64,000 bases of DNA from Coprococcus sp. GTDB taxonomy: Bacteria; Bacillota; Clostridia; Lachnospirales; Lachnospiraceae. The stretch lies in the NCBI GenBank assembly GCA_017935345.1, contig JAGBHU010000016.1, positions 62,001 to 126,000 of the forward strand, in the 5' to 3' direction. The first letter of the stretch is position 1. Each line of letters starts with the position of its first letter. Made by a program: the position numbers and the translations under genes. Under the pieces are notes generated by a model. The model was not told the DNA's origin. It did not search any database and was given only the letters and a program-made list of their open reading frames with translations. Of the stretch, positions 18,635 to 26,524 are shown piece after piece.

Positions 18635-19236
18635 AGCTTCTGAAGCGCTTTCTTTTCAATACGGGATACATAAGAACGGGAAATGCCTATCATATCGGAT
18701 ACCTGTTTTTGCGTGTGCGGCTTTTCTCCGTTCAGACCATATCTCAGGGTAAGTATTTTTTGTTCACGGCTTGAAAGAAATTTGTTAATATATCTTGGAA
18801 GTGAATCTAAGTCATGCCCTTTAATCAGCGCATCAAGAGTGTTGCCGCTTCCTTCACTTATAATATCCATCAATATGATTTCGTTTCCCTCTCTGTCGGT
18901 GCCTATGGGTTCATAGATAGATACCTCTCTTGCTCTCTTTTTTTCCTGACGAAGCATCATAAGAAGTTCATTTTCAATACATCTTGATGCATAACTTGCC
19001 AGTTTGCTTCCTTTATCGGCATCAAAGGTATCGATTGCTTTTATCAATCCAATTGTTCCTGTAGACAGGAGGTCGTCACATTCCCGACATGCTCCTGCAT
19101 ATTTCTTTGCTATATGGGCGACAAGCCGCAGGTTATATTCAATCAAAATATTTCTGGCAGTCTGATTACCGGCTTTGCATTGCTTTATATAAAAGGCTTC
19201 TTCGTTTGGTGTTAAAGGTTTTTTGAAAGTTTGCAC
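18613..19236 (-). CDS. sigK: Sporulation sigma factor SigK, without a pro-sequence
   Basis: A 207-residue sigma-70 family protein. Region 2 contains N-L-R-L-V-A-H-I and D-D-L-L-S-T-G-T-I-G-L-I-K-A-I, then A-S-Y-A-S-R-C-I-E-N-E-L-L; the following V-S-I-Y-E-P-I-G-T-D-R-E-G-N-E-I stretch favours SigK over SigE. Region 4 ends with I-S-R-S-Y-V-S-R-I-E-K-K-A-L. SigK directs late mother-cell transcription during spore coat and cortex formation. Translation probably starts at GTG 19236 after AGGGAG, leaving only about six residues before the conserved region; the frame closes 33 bases upstream, so there is no room for the roughly 20-residue pro-peptide of Bacillus. The gene is uninterrupted by any skin element. 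Confidence 0.9.
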   Translation of the reverse strand: MQTFKKPLTPNEEAFYIKQCKAGNQTARNILIEYNLRLVAHIAKKYAGACRECDDLLSTGTIGLIKAIDTFDADKGSKLASYASRCIENELLMMLRQEKKRAREVSIYEPIGTDREGNEIILMDIISEGSGNTLDALIKGHDLDSLPRYINKFLSSREQKILTLRYGLNGEKPHTQKQVSDMIGISRSYVSRIEKKALQKLKGCLNS

Positions 19237-19262
19237 ATTTGTCAGGCTCCCTGGATTTGTAA

Positions 19263-19292
19263 TATTTTATGAGTTTTGTGTGAAAATAGTGC
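19263..19292 (-). promoter_or_regulatory. Probable SigK/SigE-type promoter of sigK
   Basis: Read on the - strand, CATAAAATA (complement of 19263-19271) fits the -10 consensus CATAnnnTA, and GCAC (complement of 19289-19292) provides the AC of a SigK -35 with a 17-base spacer. It lies about 30 bases before the GTG start. SigK autoregulation is known in other spore formers. The assignment is by consensus only. Confidence 0.45.
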
Positions 19293-19386
19293 ATATCCAA
19301 CTCGAAAAAATGGGAGAAATTTTGTAAAACGCAAAAAAATTATTTCAAAATATGTACAAAATGTTTAAATTTTTGAAAGCATGTGA

Positions 19387-19392
19387 TATAAT
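19387..19392 (+). promoter_or_regulatory. Probable extended -10 promoter upstream of pilB
   Basis: A perfect TATAAT at 19387-19392 is preceded by TGTGA. The best -35 at 17 bases is TTTAAA (19364-19369), which is weak, so recognition may depend on the extended -10. The region 19237-19442 is otherwise very AT-rich and holds no gene. Confidence 0.5.
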
Positions 19393-19442
19393 AACCCAAT
19401 AGATATTTGTATATTTTTATATTTAGGAGGAGATTTGCCGAT

Positions 19443-21179
19443 ATGCGATTAGGAATGGGACGTAAAAAGATAAGGATAGGTGATGTCCTTATCGCGGCTG
19501 GAGCCATTACTGATGAACAGTTGCAGGAAGCTCTTGCACATCAGAAAGAAACCGGCGCAAAACTCGGAAATACGTTGGTTGAGCTTGGCTTTATCAGTCA
19601 GGAGATGCTTATTACGCTCCTGACAAAACAGTTAGATATTGAATACATAGAGCTTAAGGGTGCGAAGATTGAAGATAAGGTTCTTCATATGGTGCCGGAG
19701 TCTATGGTAACCAAATATAAAGTTGTTCCTGTTGAGATAGACCCTGACAATCCGAATATTTTGAAGGTTGCCATGGCTGACCCGATGGATATTAATGCGA
19801 TTGATGATATAGGACTTGTTACGAATCTTCAGGTTGAGCCTATGCTTGCCACAGAGGATCAGATAAGCGAGGCGATAGGTAAATATTACGGAAGTGCACA
19901 GGCAATGGAGGCTGCCGAGTTGTATCGCCAGGAGCAGGCAAATGCACTTGGCGGAGATGAGGAGGATCAATCGAATGACGAAATCGACAATTCACCGATT
20001 GTTCTTCTTGTTAAGCAGATTATCGAAGGCGGTGTCAGACAGAGGGCATCAGATATACATATAGAAGCACTTGAGACGGGTGTTCGTGTCAGATACAGAA
20101 TCGATGGTGCATTAAAACAGGTTATGTCATATGACCTCAGCATACTGGCAGGTATTACTGCCCGTATCAAGATTATCGGTGGTATGGATATAGCAGAAAA
20201 GAGAAAACCTCAGGACGGTCGTATTACCATAATGGTTGACAGAAGAGAGTTTGATGTCCGTGTATCTATCCTTCCTACGGTATTTGGAGAAAAGACGGTT
20301 ATGCGACTTACTTCAAAGGACGGACTGACAAAGCCGAAAAGTGCACTCGGTTTTGATGCGGAACAGGAGAAGGTGTTTGACAGTATTCTCAGCAACCCGC
20401 ATGGAATCATTTTGGTTACAGGCCCGACAGGTTCCGGTAAATCTACAACACTATATACCTCACTTAGTGAGCTGAACAAAGAAGATGTTAATATTATTAC
20501 GGTTGAGGATCCTGTAGAGGCGAATATTCTCGGTATCAATCAGGTACAGGTTAACAATAAAGCGGATATGACATTTGCGGCTGCGCTTCGTTCCATTCTC
20601 CGTCAGGATCCTGACATTATCATGATAGGAGAGATTCGAGACGGTGAGACGGCAGGTATTGCTGTTCAGGCAGCTATAACAGGACATCTTGTTGTATCGA
20701 CGCTGCATACGAACTCCGCTGCTTCAACAATTACCCGTCTGATAGATATGGGAATTGAGTCTTATATAGCAGGCGATGCGGTTGTCGGTGTTATTGCACA
20801 GAGACTTGTTCGAAGACTCTGCACTACCTGCAAACAGCCGAGACTGATAGAGGATGACGAAAGAGCGATGCTTGGCGTTCCGGCCGATGAGGAAGATGTC
20901 ATTATCTATGAACCGGCAGGATGTCCGCTCTGTAATGACACAGGCTATTCAGGACGAATCGGTGTATACGAAATGATGCCGGTATCAAGGTCGCTTCAGG
21001 CGATTATTGCATCAGGCGCAACGGCGGACGTAATAGAAAAACAGGCTCTTAAGGAAGGCATGCTTACGCTGAAGATGGGTGCCGCAAAGCATGTATTAAG
21101 CGGTATTACTTCCATATCAGAGATGAAGAAAATTGTACACAGTACGGTAACGGTTGCCGAAGATGTGGATATGAACTAG
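19443..21179 (+). CDS. pilB: Type IV pilus extension ATPase PilB
   Basis: A 578-residue secretion ATPase starting at ATG 19443, preceded by AGGAGGAG; an upstream ATG at 19407 adds 12 non-conserved residues. The N-terminal MshEN-type domain spans about 1-150. Walker A GPTGSGKST is at residues 327-335, and the Walker B region is D-P-D-I-I-M-I-G-E-I-R-D. The zinc-binding tetracysteine (C-T-T-C and C-P-L-C) near residues 460-505 distinguishes PilB/GspE from PilT. It powers pilus assembly at the cytoplasmic face. It is the first gene of the pilus locus. Confidence 0.96.
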   Translation: MRLGMGRKKIRIGDVLIAAGAITDEQLQEALAHQKETGAKLGNTLVELGFISQEMLITLLTKQLDIEYIELKGAKIEDKVLHMVPESMVTKYKVVPVEIDPDNPNILKVAMADPMDINAIDDIGLVTNLQVEPMLATEDQISEAIGKYYGSAQAMEAAELYRQEQANALGGDEEDQSNDEIDNSPIVLLVKQIIEGGVRQRASDIHIEALETGVRVRYRIDGALKQVMSYDLSILAGITARIKIIGGMDIAEKRKPQDGRITIMVDRREFDVRVSILPTVFGEKTVMRLTSKDGLTKPKSALGFDAEQEKVFDSILSNPHGIILVTGPTGSGKSTTLYTSLSELNKEDVNIITVEDPVEANILGINQVQVNNKADMTFAAALRSILRQDPDIIMIGEIRDGETAGIAVQAAITGHLVVSTLHTNSAASTITRLIDMGIESYIAGDAVVGVIAQRLVRRLCTTCKQPRLIEDDERAMLGVPADEEDVIIYEPAGCPLCNDTGYSGRIGVYEMMPVSRSLQAIIASGATADVIEKQALKEGMLTLKMGAAKHVLSGITSISEMKKIVHSTVTVAEDVDMN

Positions 21180-21275
21180 TGACATAAAACAGTATCTTGC
21201 GGATTCTAATGAGAGTTAAAATCCGAAGAAATAAATTGAAATTATTAATGAAAGACGAAAGGATGGACGTAAGCT

Positions 21276-22337
21276 ATGTTAGATATGAAAGAATTGCTTG
21301 CTTTCTCTGTTGAAGCAAAAGCTTCAGATGTACATATCGCTGTCGGCATACCGCCAAAGCTTAGAATTAATGGTAAGCTTACAGAGGTTGAAGTTCCGCC
21401 TCTTACTGCGGCTGATGCGGCAGAAGCGATTGGCTCTACGATGAAGGACAGACATGTAGCCATACTGAAGGACAGAGGTGAGGTGGATTTCTCGTTTGAT
21501 TCACCTGAGACCGGACGTTTCCGTGTAAACGTATTTATGGACAGAGGCAATATGGCTGCCGCCTACAGACGAGTTGAAACCCAGATTCCAAGACCGGACC
21601 AGCTTGGTATTCCGCGAGAGGTTGTGGACCTTTACAAGAGAAAAAGAGGTCTGGTACTGGTAACAGGACCTACAGGTTCCGGTAAGTCAACCACACTTGC
21701 TTCTATAATAAATAAGGCAAATGAGAATTTGACAGACCACATTATAACCTTGGAGGACCCGATAGAGTATATCCATCATCACAATAAGGCGATTGTCAAT
21801 CAGCGAGAGGTTGGTATGGATACACTCAGTTACGCAAATGCACTTAGAGCTGCTCTTCGAGAAGACCCGGATATTATTCTGGTAGGAGAGATGAGAGACC
21901 TTGAAACCATTTCAACCGCTATAACGGCTGCTGAAACAGGACATTTGGTTTTCTCGACACTTCATACAATCGGTGCAGCAAGTACAATCGACAGAATTAT
22001 AGATATTTTCCCTACAAACCAGCAGCAGCAGGTCAGAGTACAGCTTGCCATGGTTCTTGAGGGTGTTATATCACAGTCTCTGCTTCCTACGTCAAACGGA
22101 AACGGACGAGTTGCGGCATTTGAAGTAATGCTTGCATCACCGGCTATCCGAAGCCTGATTCGTGAAGCGAAGACACATCAGATTCAGTCAACGATTCAGA
22201 CCAGCCGTCAGCTTGGCATGATAACCATGGATGATGCGCTGTATGAGTTGTACTCGGCAGGAACCATAACAAGAGAAATGGCGATGACCTATTCTCAGGA
22301 CCAGCAATATCTGAGAAAGAAGATAAACGGTCAGTAA
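21276..22337 (+). CDS. pilT: Type IV pilus retraction ATPase PilT
   Basis: A 353-residue PilT. Walker A GPTGSGKST is at residues 131-139, and the Walker B region is D-P-D-I-I-L-V-G-E-M-R-D. The C-terminal A-I-R-S-L-I-R-E matches the AIRNLIRE motif needed for retraction in characterised PilT proteins. It has no tetracysteine zinc motif. Its presence means the pili are probably retractile, as for twitching or DNA uptake. It follows pilB after 96 bases. Confidence 0.96.
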   Translation: MLDMKELLAFSVEAKASDVHIAVGIPPKLRINGKLTEVEVPPLTAADAAEAIGSTMKDRHVAILKDRGEVDFSFDSPETGRFRVNVFMDRGNMAAAYRRVETQIPRPDQLGIPREVVDLYKRKRGLVLVTGPTGSGKSTTLASIINKANENLTDHIITLEDPIEYIHHHNKAIVNQREVGMDTLSYANALRAALREDPDIILVGEMRDLETISTAITAAETGHLVFSTLHTIGAASTIDRIIDIFPTNQQQQVRVQLAMVLEGVISQSLLPTSNGNGRVAAFEVMLASPAIRSLIREAKTHQIQSTIQTSRQLGMITMDDALYELYSAGTITREMAMTYSQDQQYLRKKINGQ

Positions 22338-22406
22338 AATGTAATGTGGAAGTTACAATATGGTTTGTGCAGATTACACAAAAAAAACATTAAAAATAAT
22401 TAAATG

Positions 22407-22435
22407 TTGATTATAGAGGCGTATTATAGTATTAT
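22407..22435 (+). promoter_or_regulatory. Promoter upstream of pilC
   Basis: TTGATT at 22407-22412 and TATTAT at 22430-22435 are separated by exactly 17 bases. It would give a leader of about 90 bases before the pilC start codon, so pilC and the following genes can be transcribed separately from pilB and pilT. Confidence 0.6.
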
Positions 22436-22460
22436 GAACTTATATAATTACATGTAGATT

Positions 22461-22492
22461 GTATATTTGCGCTGTTTTTTATGCAAATATAC
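22461..22492 (+). promoter_or_regulatory. Hairpin in the pilC leader
   Basis: A perfect 10-base inverted repeat, GTATATTTGC (22461-22470) and GCAAATATAC (22483-22492), with a 12-base loop. It lies between the promoter and the ribosome-binding site (GGAGGA at 22518-22523). No T-run follows, so a role in message stability or protein binding is more likely than termination. Confidence 0.55.
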
Positions 22493-22529
22493 ACAACATA
22501 AGAATATTGATTGGGTCGGAGGAAAAACA

Positions 22530-23738
22530 ATGGCAGTATTTAATTACAAGGTTGTTGACAGAGATGGTAAGAACCAAAAAGGTACCATCGAGGCCCCAAA
22601 CAGGGATGGTGCAGAGAAAAAATTGAAGTCGGAAGGCTATTCAATTATGAGTCTGACAGAACAAAACAATCCCTTGTCCGGGGTAGGATTTAAGAAAAAG
22701 GTCAAGTCGAGAGATTTGGCTGTATTCTGCAAACAGTTCTCTGCTGTTATCAAAGCGGGTGTTACCATTATAGCGGCACTTGAGTTGATGGGGGATCAGA
22801 TTGAGAACAAAACATTAAAAAAGGCTATAATGGATGCCAGAACATATGTAGAAAAGGGTGGAACACTCGCAGATGCGTTGAGAGTGAATCCGGAGGTATT
22901 CCCTCCTATCATGATAAACATGGTAGCAGCAGGTGAAATGTCAGGTAACCTTGAGATATGTCTGGACAGATTGGTAGAACACTTTGAAAAGGATAACGCT
23001 CTTTCGTCCAAGATTAAGGGCGCGATGACTTATCCTATCGTTGTTCTTGTGGTAATGGTTATCGTTATCATAGTAGTGCTTGTAATGGTTATTCCTAACT
23101 TTTCAAGCATGTTTGAGGAGATGGGAACGGAACTTCCGCTCGCTACCCGTATGATGATGGCGGCAGCCGATTTCGTAAAATACAAATGGTGGTTGCTGAT
23201 TATCATTGTTGCAGCGGTTGTGTTTGGTATCAAGGTGTTTAAGAAGACTCCTTTCGGAGAACAGCTTTTTGCAAATATAGGACTGAAGGCGCCTATATTT
23301 GGTAATCTCAATATCAAGACAGCCTGTGCAAGATTTGCAAGAACCATGAGTACACTGATGGCATCCGGTATTTCCATGATTGATTCCGTAGAACAGGTTG
23401 CCAAGATGATGGATAACAAGATAATAAGAGATGGTCTTATGGATGCAAAGACTCAGGTTGCAAAGGGTATTCCATTGTCAAAGCCTCTCAAGGATATGGA
23501 GATGCTCCCGAATATGCTTTCTGCCATGACAAAGATTGGTGAGGAAACGGGTGATATCGAAGAAATGCTCAGCAAGGTTGCTGACTACTATGATGAAGAG
23601 GTAGAGGCTGCAACTAATGCACTTACGGCAGCGATGGAGCCGATGATTATGGTTCTTCTTGCCTGCGTTGTAGGTATGATTGTAGCAGCCGTATACGGAC
23701 CTATCATGAGTATGTACAGTGCTCTTGACCAGTACTAA
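22530..23738 (+). CDS. pilC: Type IV pilus inner-membrane platform protein PilC
   Basis: A 402-residue protein with two copies of the GspF domain (about 70-195 and 275-400) and three transmembrane segments, including the long hydrophobic stretches near residues 170-195 and 220-240 and the C-terminal helix. The start at ATG 22530 follows GGAGGA; an in-frame TTG 63 bases upstream is less likely. PilC links the PilB and PilT motors to pilin insertion. It has its own promoter and is followed by the pilin gene after 178 bases. Confidence 0.95.
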   Translation: MAVFNYKVVDRDGKNQKGTIEAPNRDGAEKKLKSEGYSIMSLTEQNNPLSGVGFKKKVKSRDLAVFCKQFSAVIKAGVTIIAALELMGDQIENKTLKKAIMDARTYVEKGGTLADALRVNPEVFPPIMINMVAAGEMSGNLEICLDRLVEHFEKDNALSSKIKGAMTYPIVVLVVMVIVIIVVLVMVIPNFSSMFEEMGTELPLATRMMMAAADFVKYKWWLLIIIVAAVVFGIKVFKKTPFGEQLFANIGLKAPIFGNLNIKTACARFARTMSTLMASGISMIDSVEQVAKMMDNKIIRDGLMDAKTQVAKGIPLSKPLKDMEMLPNMLSAMTKIGEETGDIEEMLSKVADYYDEEVEAATNALTAAMEPMIMVLLACVVGMIVAAVYGPIMSMYSALDQY

Positions 23739-23816
23739 CAGATACATAGTACACAAAGAACGATTTGTTGTGCAAGACTCAGCATAACAATCATATATTA
23801 ATAGTAATAATCAAGG

Positions 23817-23871
23817 ATTAAAACCGACAGTACGAGGATGCCGGATTTAATAAATAAATGTGCTACGGCAC
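23817..23871 (+). promoter_or_regulatory. Structured leader before the major pilin gene
   Basis: Two hairpins lie in the 178-base gap before the pilin gene. The first pairs ATTAAAACCG (23817-23826) with CGGATTTAAT (23842-23851), with one mismatch and a 15-base loop. The second is GTGC-TACG-GCAC (23860-23871), a C(UACG)G tetraloop known to be very stable. I could not match the region to the c-di-GMP-I consensus or any other riboswitch I can recall. It may stabilise the abundant pilin message or be a regulatory leader. Confidence 0.5.
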
Positions 23872-23916
23872 AAATATAAACAACAATATTTATAGAAAGA
23901 AAAGGAGAGAATAATT

Positions 23917-24318
23917 ATGAAGAACAACAAAGGTTTCTCATTAGTAGAGTTAATTATTGTAATTGCTATTATGGCAATTCTTGCAGGTGCTCTTGCACCA
24001 GCACTTATCAAGTACATCAACAAGTCAAGAAGAAGTGCTGATGTATCAAACGCTGATACAATTCGTACAGCATGTCAGACAGCTATGTCAGACGAAGATG
24101 CTATGGTAGCTATCGGTTCAGGCTGCACTGCTACATCTGTTTCAGACCTTAAGGCTAACTACGGTGCGTTCAGCTCAGAGTTCAAGTCAATTCTTGGTGA
24201 TTCAACTGTTAAGTCAAAATACTTTGACAAGGGCAATGAGTTCACAGTTGACATTGATGTAGCTGCTAACACAGTTATTGTAAAGGCCGGCGGCAGCCAG
24301 GTTTCACCAGAGCCATAA
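23917..24318 (+). CDS. pilA: Type IV pilin, probable major subunit PilA
   Basis: A 133-residue type IVa-like prepilin. After a short leader with lysine and asparagine, cleavage is expected between Gly and Phe in N-K-G-F-S-L-V-E-L. Phe1 and Glu5 of the mature protein are present, and a hydrophobic helix of about 24 residues follows. The globular part is small (about 90 residues). Codon usage looks highly biased and the AAAGGAGAG ribosome-binding site is strong, which suits an abundant shaft protein. The leader before it is structured. It would be processed by a prepilin peptidase, which is not intact in this window. Confidence 0.93.
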   Translation: MKNNKGFSLVELIIVIAIMAILAGALAPALIKYINKSRRSADVSNADTIRTACQTAMSDEDAMVAIGSGCTATSVSDLKANYGAFSSEFKSILGDSTVKSKYFDKGNEFTVDIDVAANTVIVKAGGSQVSPEP

Positions 24319-24512
24319 TAGAATTTGGTAATCTCTAAACTTCTGTTTGGAATTTAGAGTATGGCATTTTAGAATGCGGCATATCAGAATTGCATAATTC
24401 GAATGTGTCAGAGATTACAGATGCGGAGAGCGATGCTGCTCATGCTGATTTTCCTCGTATATGGTATGAAAACAGTCATCGCTCTACCCGGTCTGTACAA
24501 TGAGCCTTAACA
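24319..24512 (+). other. Non-coding decayed stretch after pilA
   Basis: The 566 bases between pilA and pilMN hold no convincing gene. The first 194 bases show only short frames with stops. A 28-residue frame at 24421-24510 starts M-R-R-A-M-L-L-M-L-I-F-L and is hydrophobic; it might be another remnant of the peptidase fragment that follows, but I cannot support that. Confidence 0.4.
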
Positions 24513-24710
24513 ATGTATTCAAAACACAGGATTGGGATTTGGATACACATAGTTGGCTTTTTTTGCAGTCAGCGGTTTTTCTTGCTTGGCAAATGCGCAT
24601 GGGACAGATGCGGTTTCGCAGATGGCAACAAACTTATGGCGGCAGCTGGCTTACTATTAGGCTGGTACTTTATTTAGCGGTAGCATTTCCATCATATGTA
24701 TATGAGTCAG
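24513..24710 (+). pseudogene. Frameshifted remnant of a type IV prepilin peptidase (A24/PilD family)
   Basis: A 54-codon frame from ATG 24513 to TAG 24677 ends with F-A-D-G-N-K-L-M-A-A-A-G-L-L-L-G-W, a close match to the second-aspartate motif of prepilin peptidases (usually G-x-G-D-x-K-L-M-A-A-x-G-x-x-L-G-W). The first glycine-pair residue is Ala and one residue is inserted after Asp. In the +1 frame just upstream, from about 24559, the residues F-F-A-V-S-G-F resemble the segment that precedes this motif, and after 24666 a third frame reads T-L-F-S-G-S-I-S-I-I. So homology is spread over three frames. The N-terminal half and first catalytic aspartate are missing. The gene order pilA-pilD-pilMN would be normal for a clostridial pilus cluster. 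Confidence 0.75.
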
Positions 24711-24884
24711 CATATTGATGAAAGATGCATACGATTAAAAAGGTGACAGAATGTTGACCTTTTGTCCAAAAGAAATATGGACAGATAATAATGACATAGG
24801 GTGAACAGCGGTAAGCTGGTACTCAGGCAATTAGAAGATGTTATCTTCAAAAAAACTACTGATTAGCGAGGGAGGCTATTTAAA
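24711..24884 (+). other. Leader region before pilMN
   Basis: I see no gene here. The stretch ends with a GAGGGAGG ribosome-binding site just before the pilMN ATG. No clear promoter pair or terminator was found. Confidence 0.4.
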
Positions 24885-26510
24885 ATGGCGAGTAATAACA
24901 AAGTTTTAACAATCGACATTACAAATGAAAGTATTACAATTGTTGAAGCTACAGCTTCAAACAAGAAACAGTCTATCGTACATAATGCCATTATCTTCGA
25001 GACTCCGGAGGATTCATATGAAGATGGTATTATCAGAGACAAGGAAAGGATAGCAGAAGCTATCAAAGGACAGCTTAGTGCAAACGGAATATCAAATAAG
25101 AACGCTATATTTGTTCTTACCTCTACAAAAATTGTTAACAGAGAGGTCGTTGTGCCTTTCGTTAAGGAAAACAAAATTAAAGGAATTATTAATGCGAACT
25201 CATCAGAGTATTTCCCTGTTAATATAGAAGATTACGTAGTATCACATTCTGTATTAGAAACAGTTACTGATGAAGAAAACAATAAACAGTTAAGAGTGCT
25301 TGCTGTTGCAGCTCCGGAAAACATGGTACGTTCCTACTATGATGTGGCTGCTATGGCAGGTCTTAAGGTGGTTGCACTTGACTACATTGGTAACAGTATG
25401 CTTCAGCTGATCAAGACTCAGACCAGCGAGAATATGACTACTATGGTTATTCAGTTAGGTAGTGAATCAACAGTACTTAACATTGTGAAGGGAGACACGC
25501 TGCTCTTACAGAGAACAGTACCATATGGTACAAATGTTGTCGTTAATGAGGTTATGGATGCAAAGGGTGTAGATGCTACTACAGCTATGACTTTGCTCCA
25601 GAATGAGAGACTTCTTACAGTAGATTTTGATGACAATGCTATAACAGGAGCATTCAGATATCTTATAAACAACATTGGCCGTGTGATGGATTTCTTCACA
25701 TCCAAGAATCCGGATAAGCCAATAGATGATGTATTCCTTACAGGCGACGGTGCCCTTATTAAAGGAATAGACGGCTTATTCAAGGTACAGCTGAACGTAT
25801 CGACAAGAGTTATGGACAGTCTGTACAATATAAAATTTGACCCTAAGATTGACTTAAAGATTTATAATCCTGTATATCTCATGGTTCCTATCGGTGCAGC
25901 ATTTGCACCTATGGGCTTTGTGCTTACAGAAACAGGTGCAAAGGGCGGAAGCAGAGGCAGCTTTGATACCACGCCGCTTGTTGTTGCCTTTCTGATACTG
26001 GCAATTATTGTAGCCGGCGGTGTTACAGCTTATTCCTATATTGCAAAGAATAAAGCTCAGGAAGACCTTGACAAAGTGAATAAAGACATCGAAGCGATAA
26101 GAGATATTGAGACTATTGTTCAGGATTATGAAGCAGCAGAAAGTGTTTATGTCGATGCGATGAGCATGTACAGCTACACAATGAATTTAAATGAATATGT
26201 AGGAACTCTTATAACAGAACTTGAGGATAAAATGCCGAAGGGTATCAGTATAACAGCATTTAATTCAAACTCTACAGGTATCAATATAACAGGTACAACA
26301 GCAGAGTATGAGGATATTGCAGCATTTGCAATTAACCTGAAAGACATTGAATGTATTGACAATACCTTTATCGGTACAATTACTGAGAATGTTGATGAAA
26401 CAACAAAGAGTATTACATATGATTTCACAGTATCATGTATATATGTAGATCCAACAGCAGCGCTTATAGATGAGCTTTCATCTGAAGCAGATGCCGTAAC
26501 AGTAGAGTAG
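24885..26510 (+). CDS. pilMN: PilM-PilN fusion protein
   Basis: A 541-residue protein combining two pilus components. Residues 1-350 have the actin-like ATPase fold of PilM: I-D-I-T-N-E-S-I near the start, V-I-Q-L-G-S-E-S-T in the phosphate-2 region, and L-T-G-D-G-A in the adenosine region. A low-complexity linker leads to a transmembrane helix at about 365-387 and then a coiled coil and a small domain, the layout of PilN. In Gram-negative pili the cytoplasmic tail of PilN binds PilM; here they are covalently joined, as described for C. difficile PilMN. It is followed by pilO. Confidence 0.9.
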   Translation: MASNNKVLTIDITNESITIVEATASNKKQSIVHNAIIFETPEDSYEDGIIRDKERIAEAIKGQLSANGISNKNAIFVLTSTKIVNREVVVPFVKENKIKGIINANSSEYFPVNIEDYVVSHSVLETVTDEENNKQLRVLAVAAPENMVRSYYDVAAMAGLKVVALDYIGNSMLQLIKTQTSENMTTMVIQLGSESTVLNIVKGDTLLLQRTVPYGTNVVVNEVMDAKGVDATTAMTLLQNERLLTVDFDDNAITGAFRYLINNIGRVMDFFTSKNPDKPIDDVFLTGDGALIKGIDGLFKVQLNVSTRVMDSLYNIKFDPKIDLKIYNPVYLMVPIGAAFAPMGFVLTETGAKGGSRGSFDTTPLVVAFLILAIIVAGGVTAYSYIAKNKAQEDLDKVNKDIEAIRDIETIVQDYEAAESVYVDAMSMYSYTMNLNEYVGTLITELEDKMPKGISITAFNSNSTGINITGTTAEYEDIAAFAINLKDIECIDNTFIGTITENVDETTKSITYDFTVSCIYVDPTAALIDELSSEADAVTVE

Positions 26511-26524
26511 AGGAGGGCGTAAAC

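Noticed and set aside
23739-23916. c-di-GMP riboswitch before the pilin gene
   Set aside because: The conserved GEMM-I core sequence is not present and I could not align the class II consensus. Kept only as an unidentified structured leader.
24500-24718. A 72-codon + strand frame between pilA and pilMN
   Set aside because: It has no ribosome-binding site or family-like sequence and overlaps, in another frame, the clearer remnant of a prepilin peptidase.
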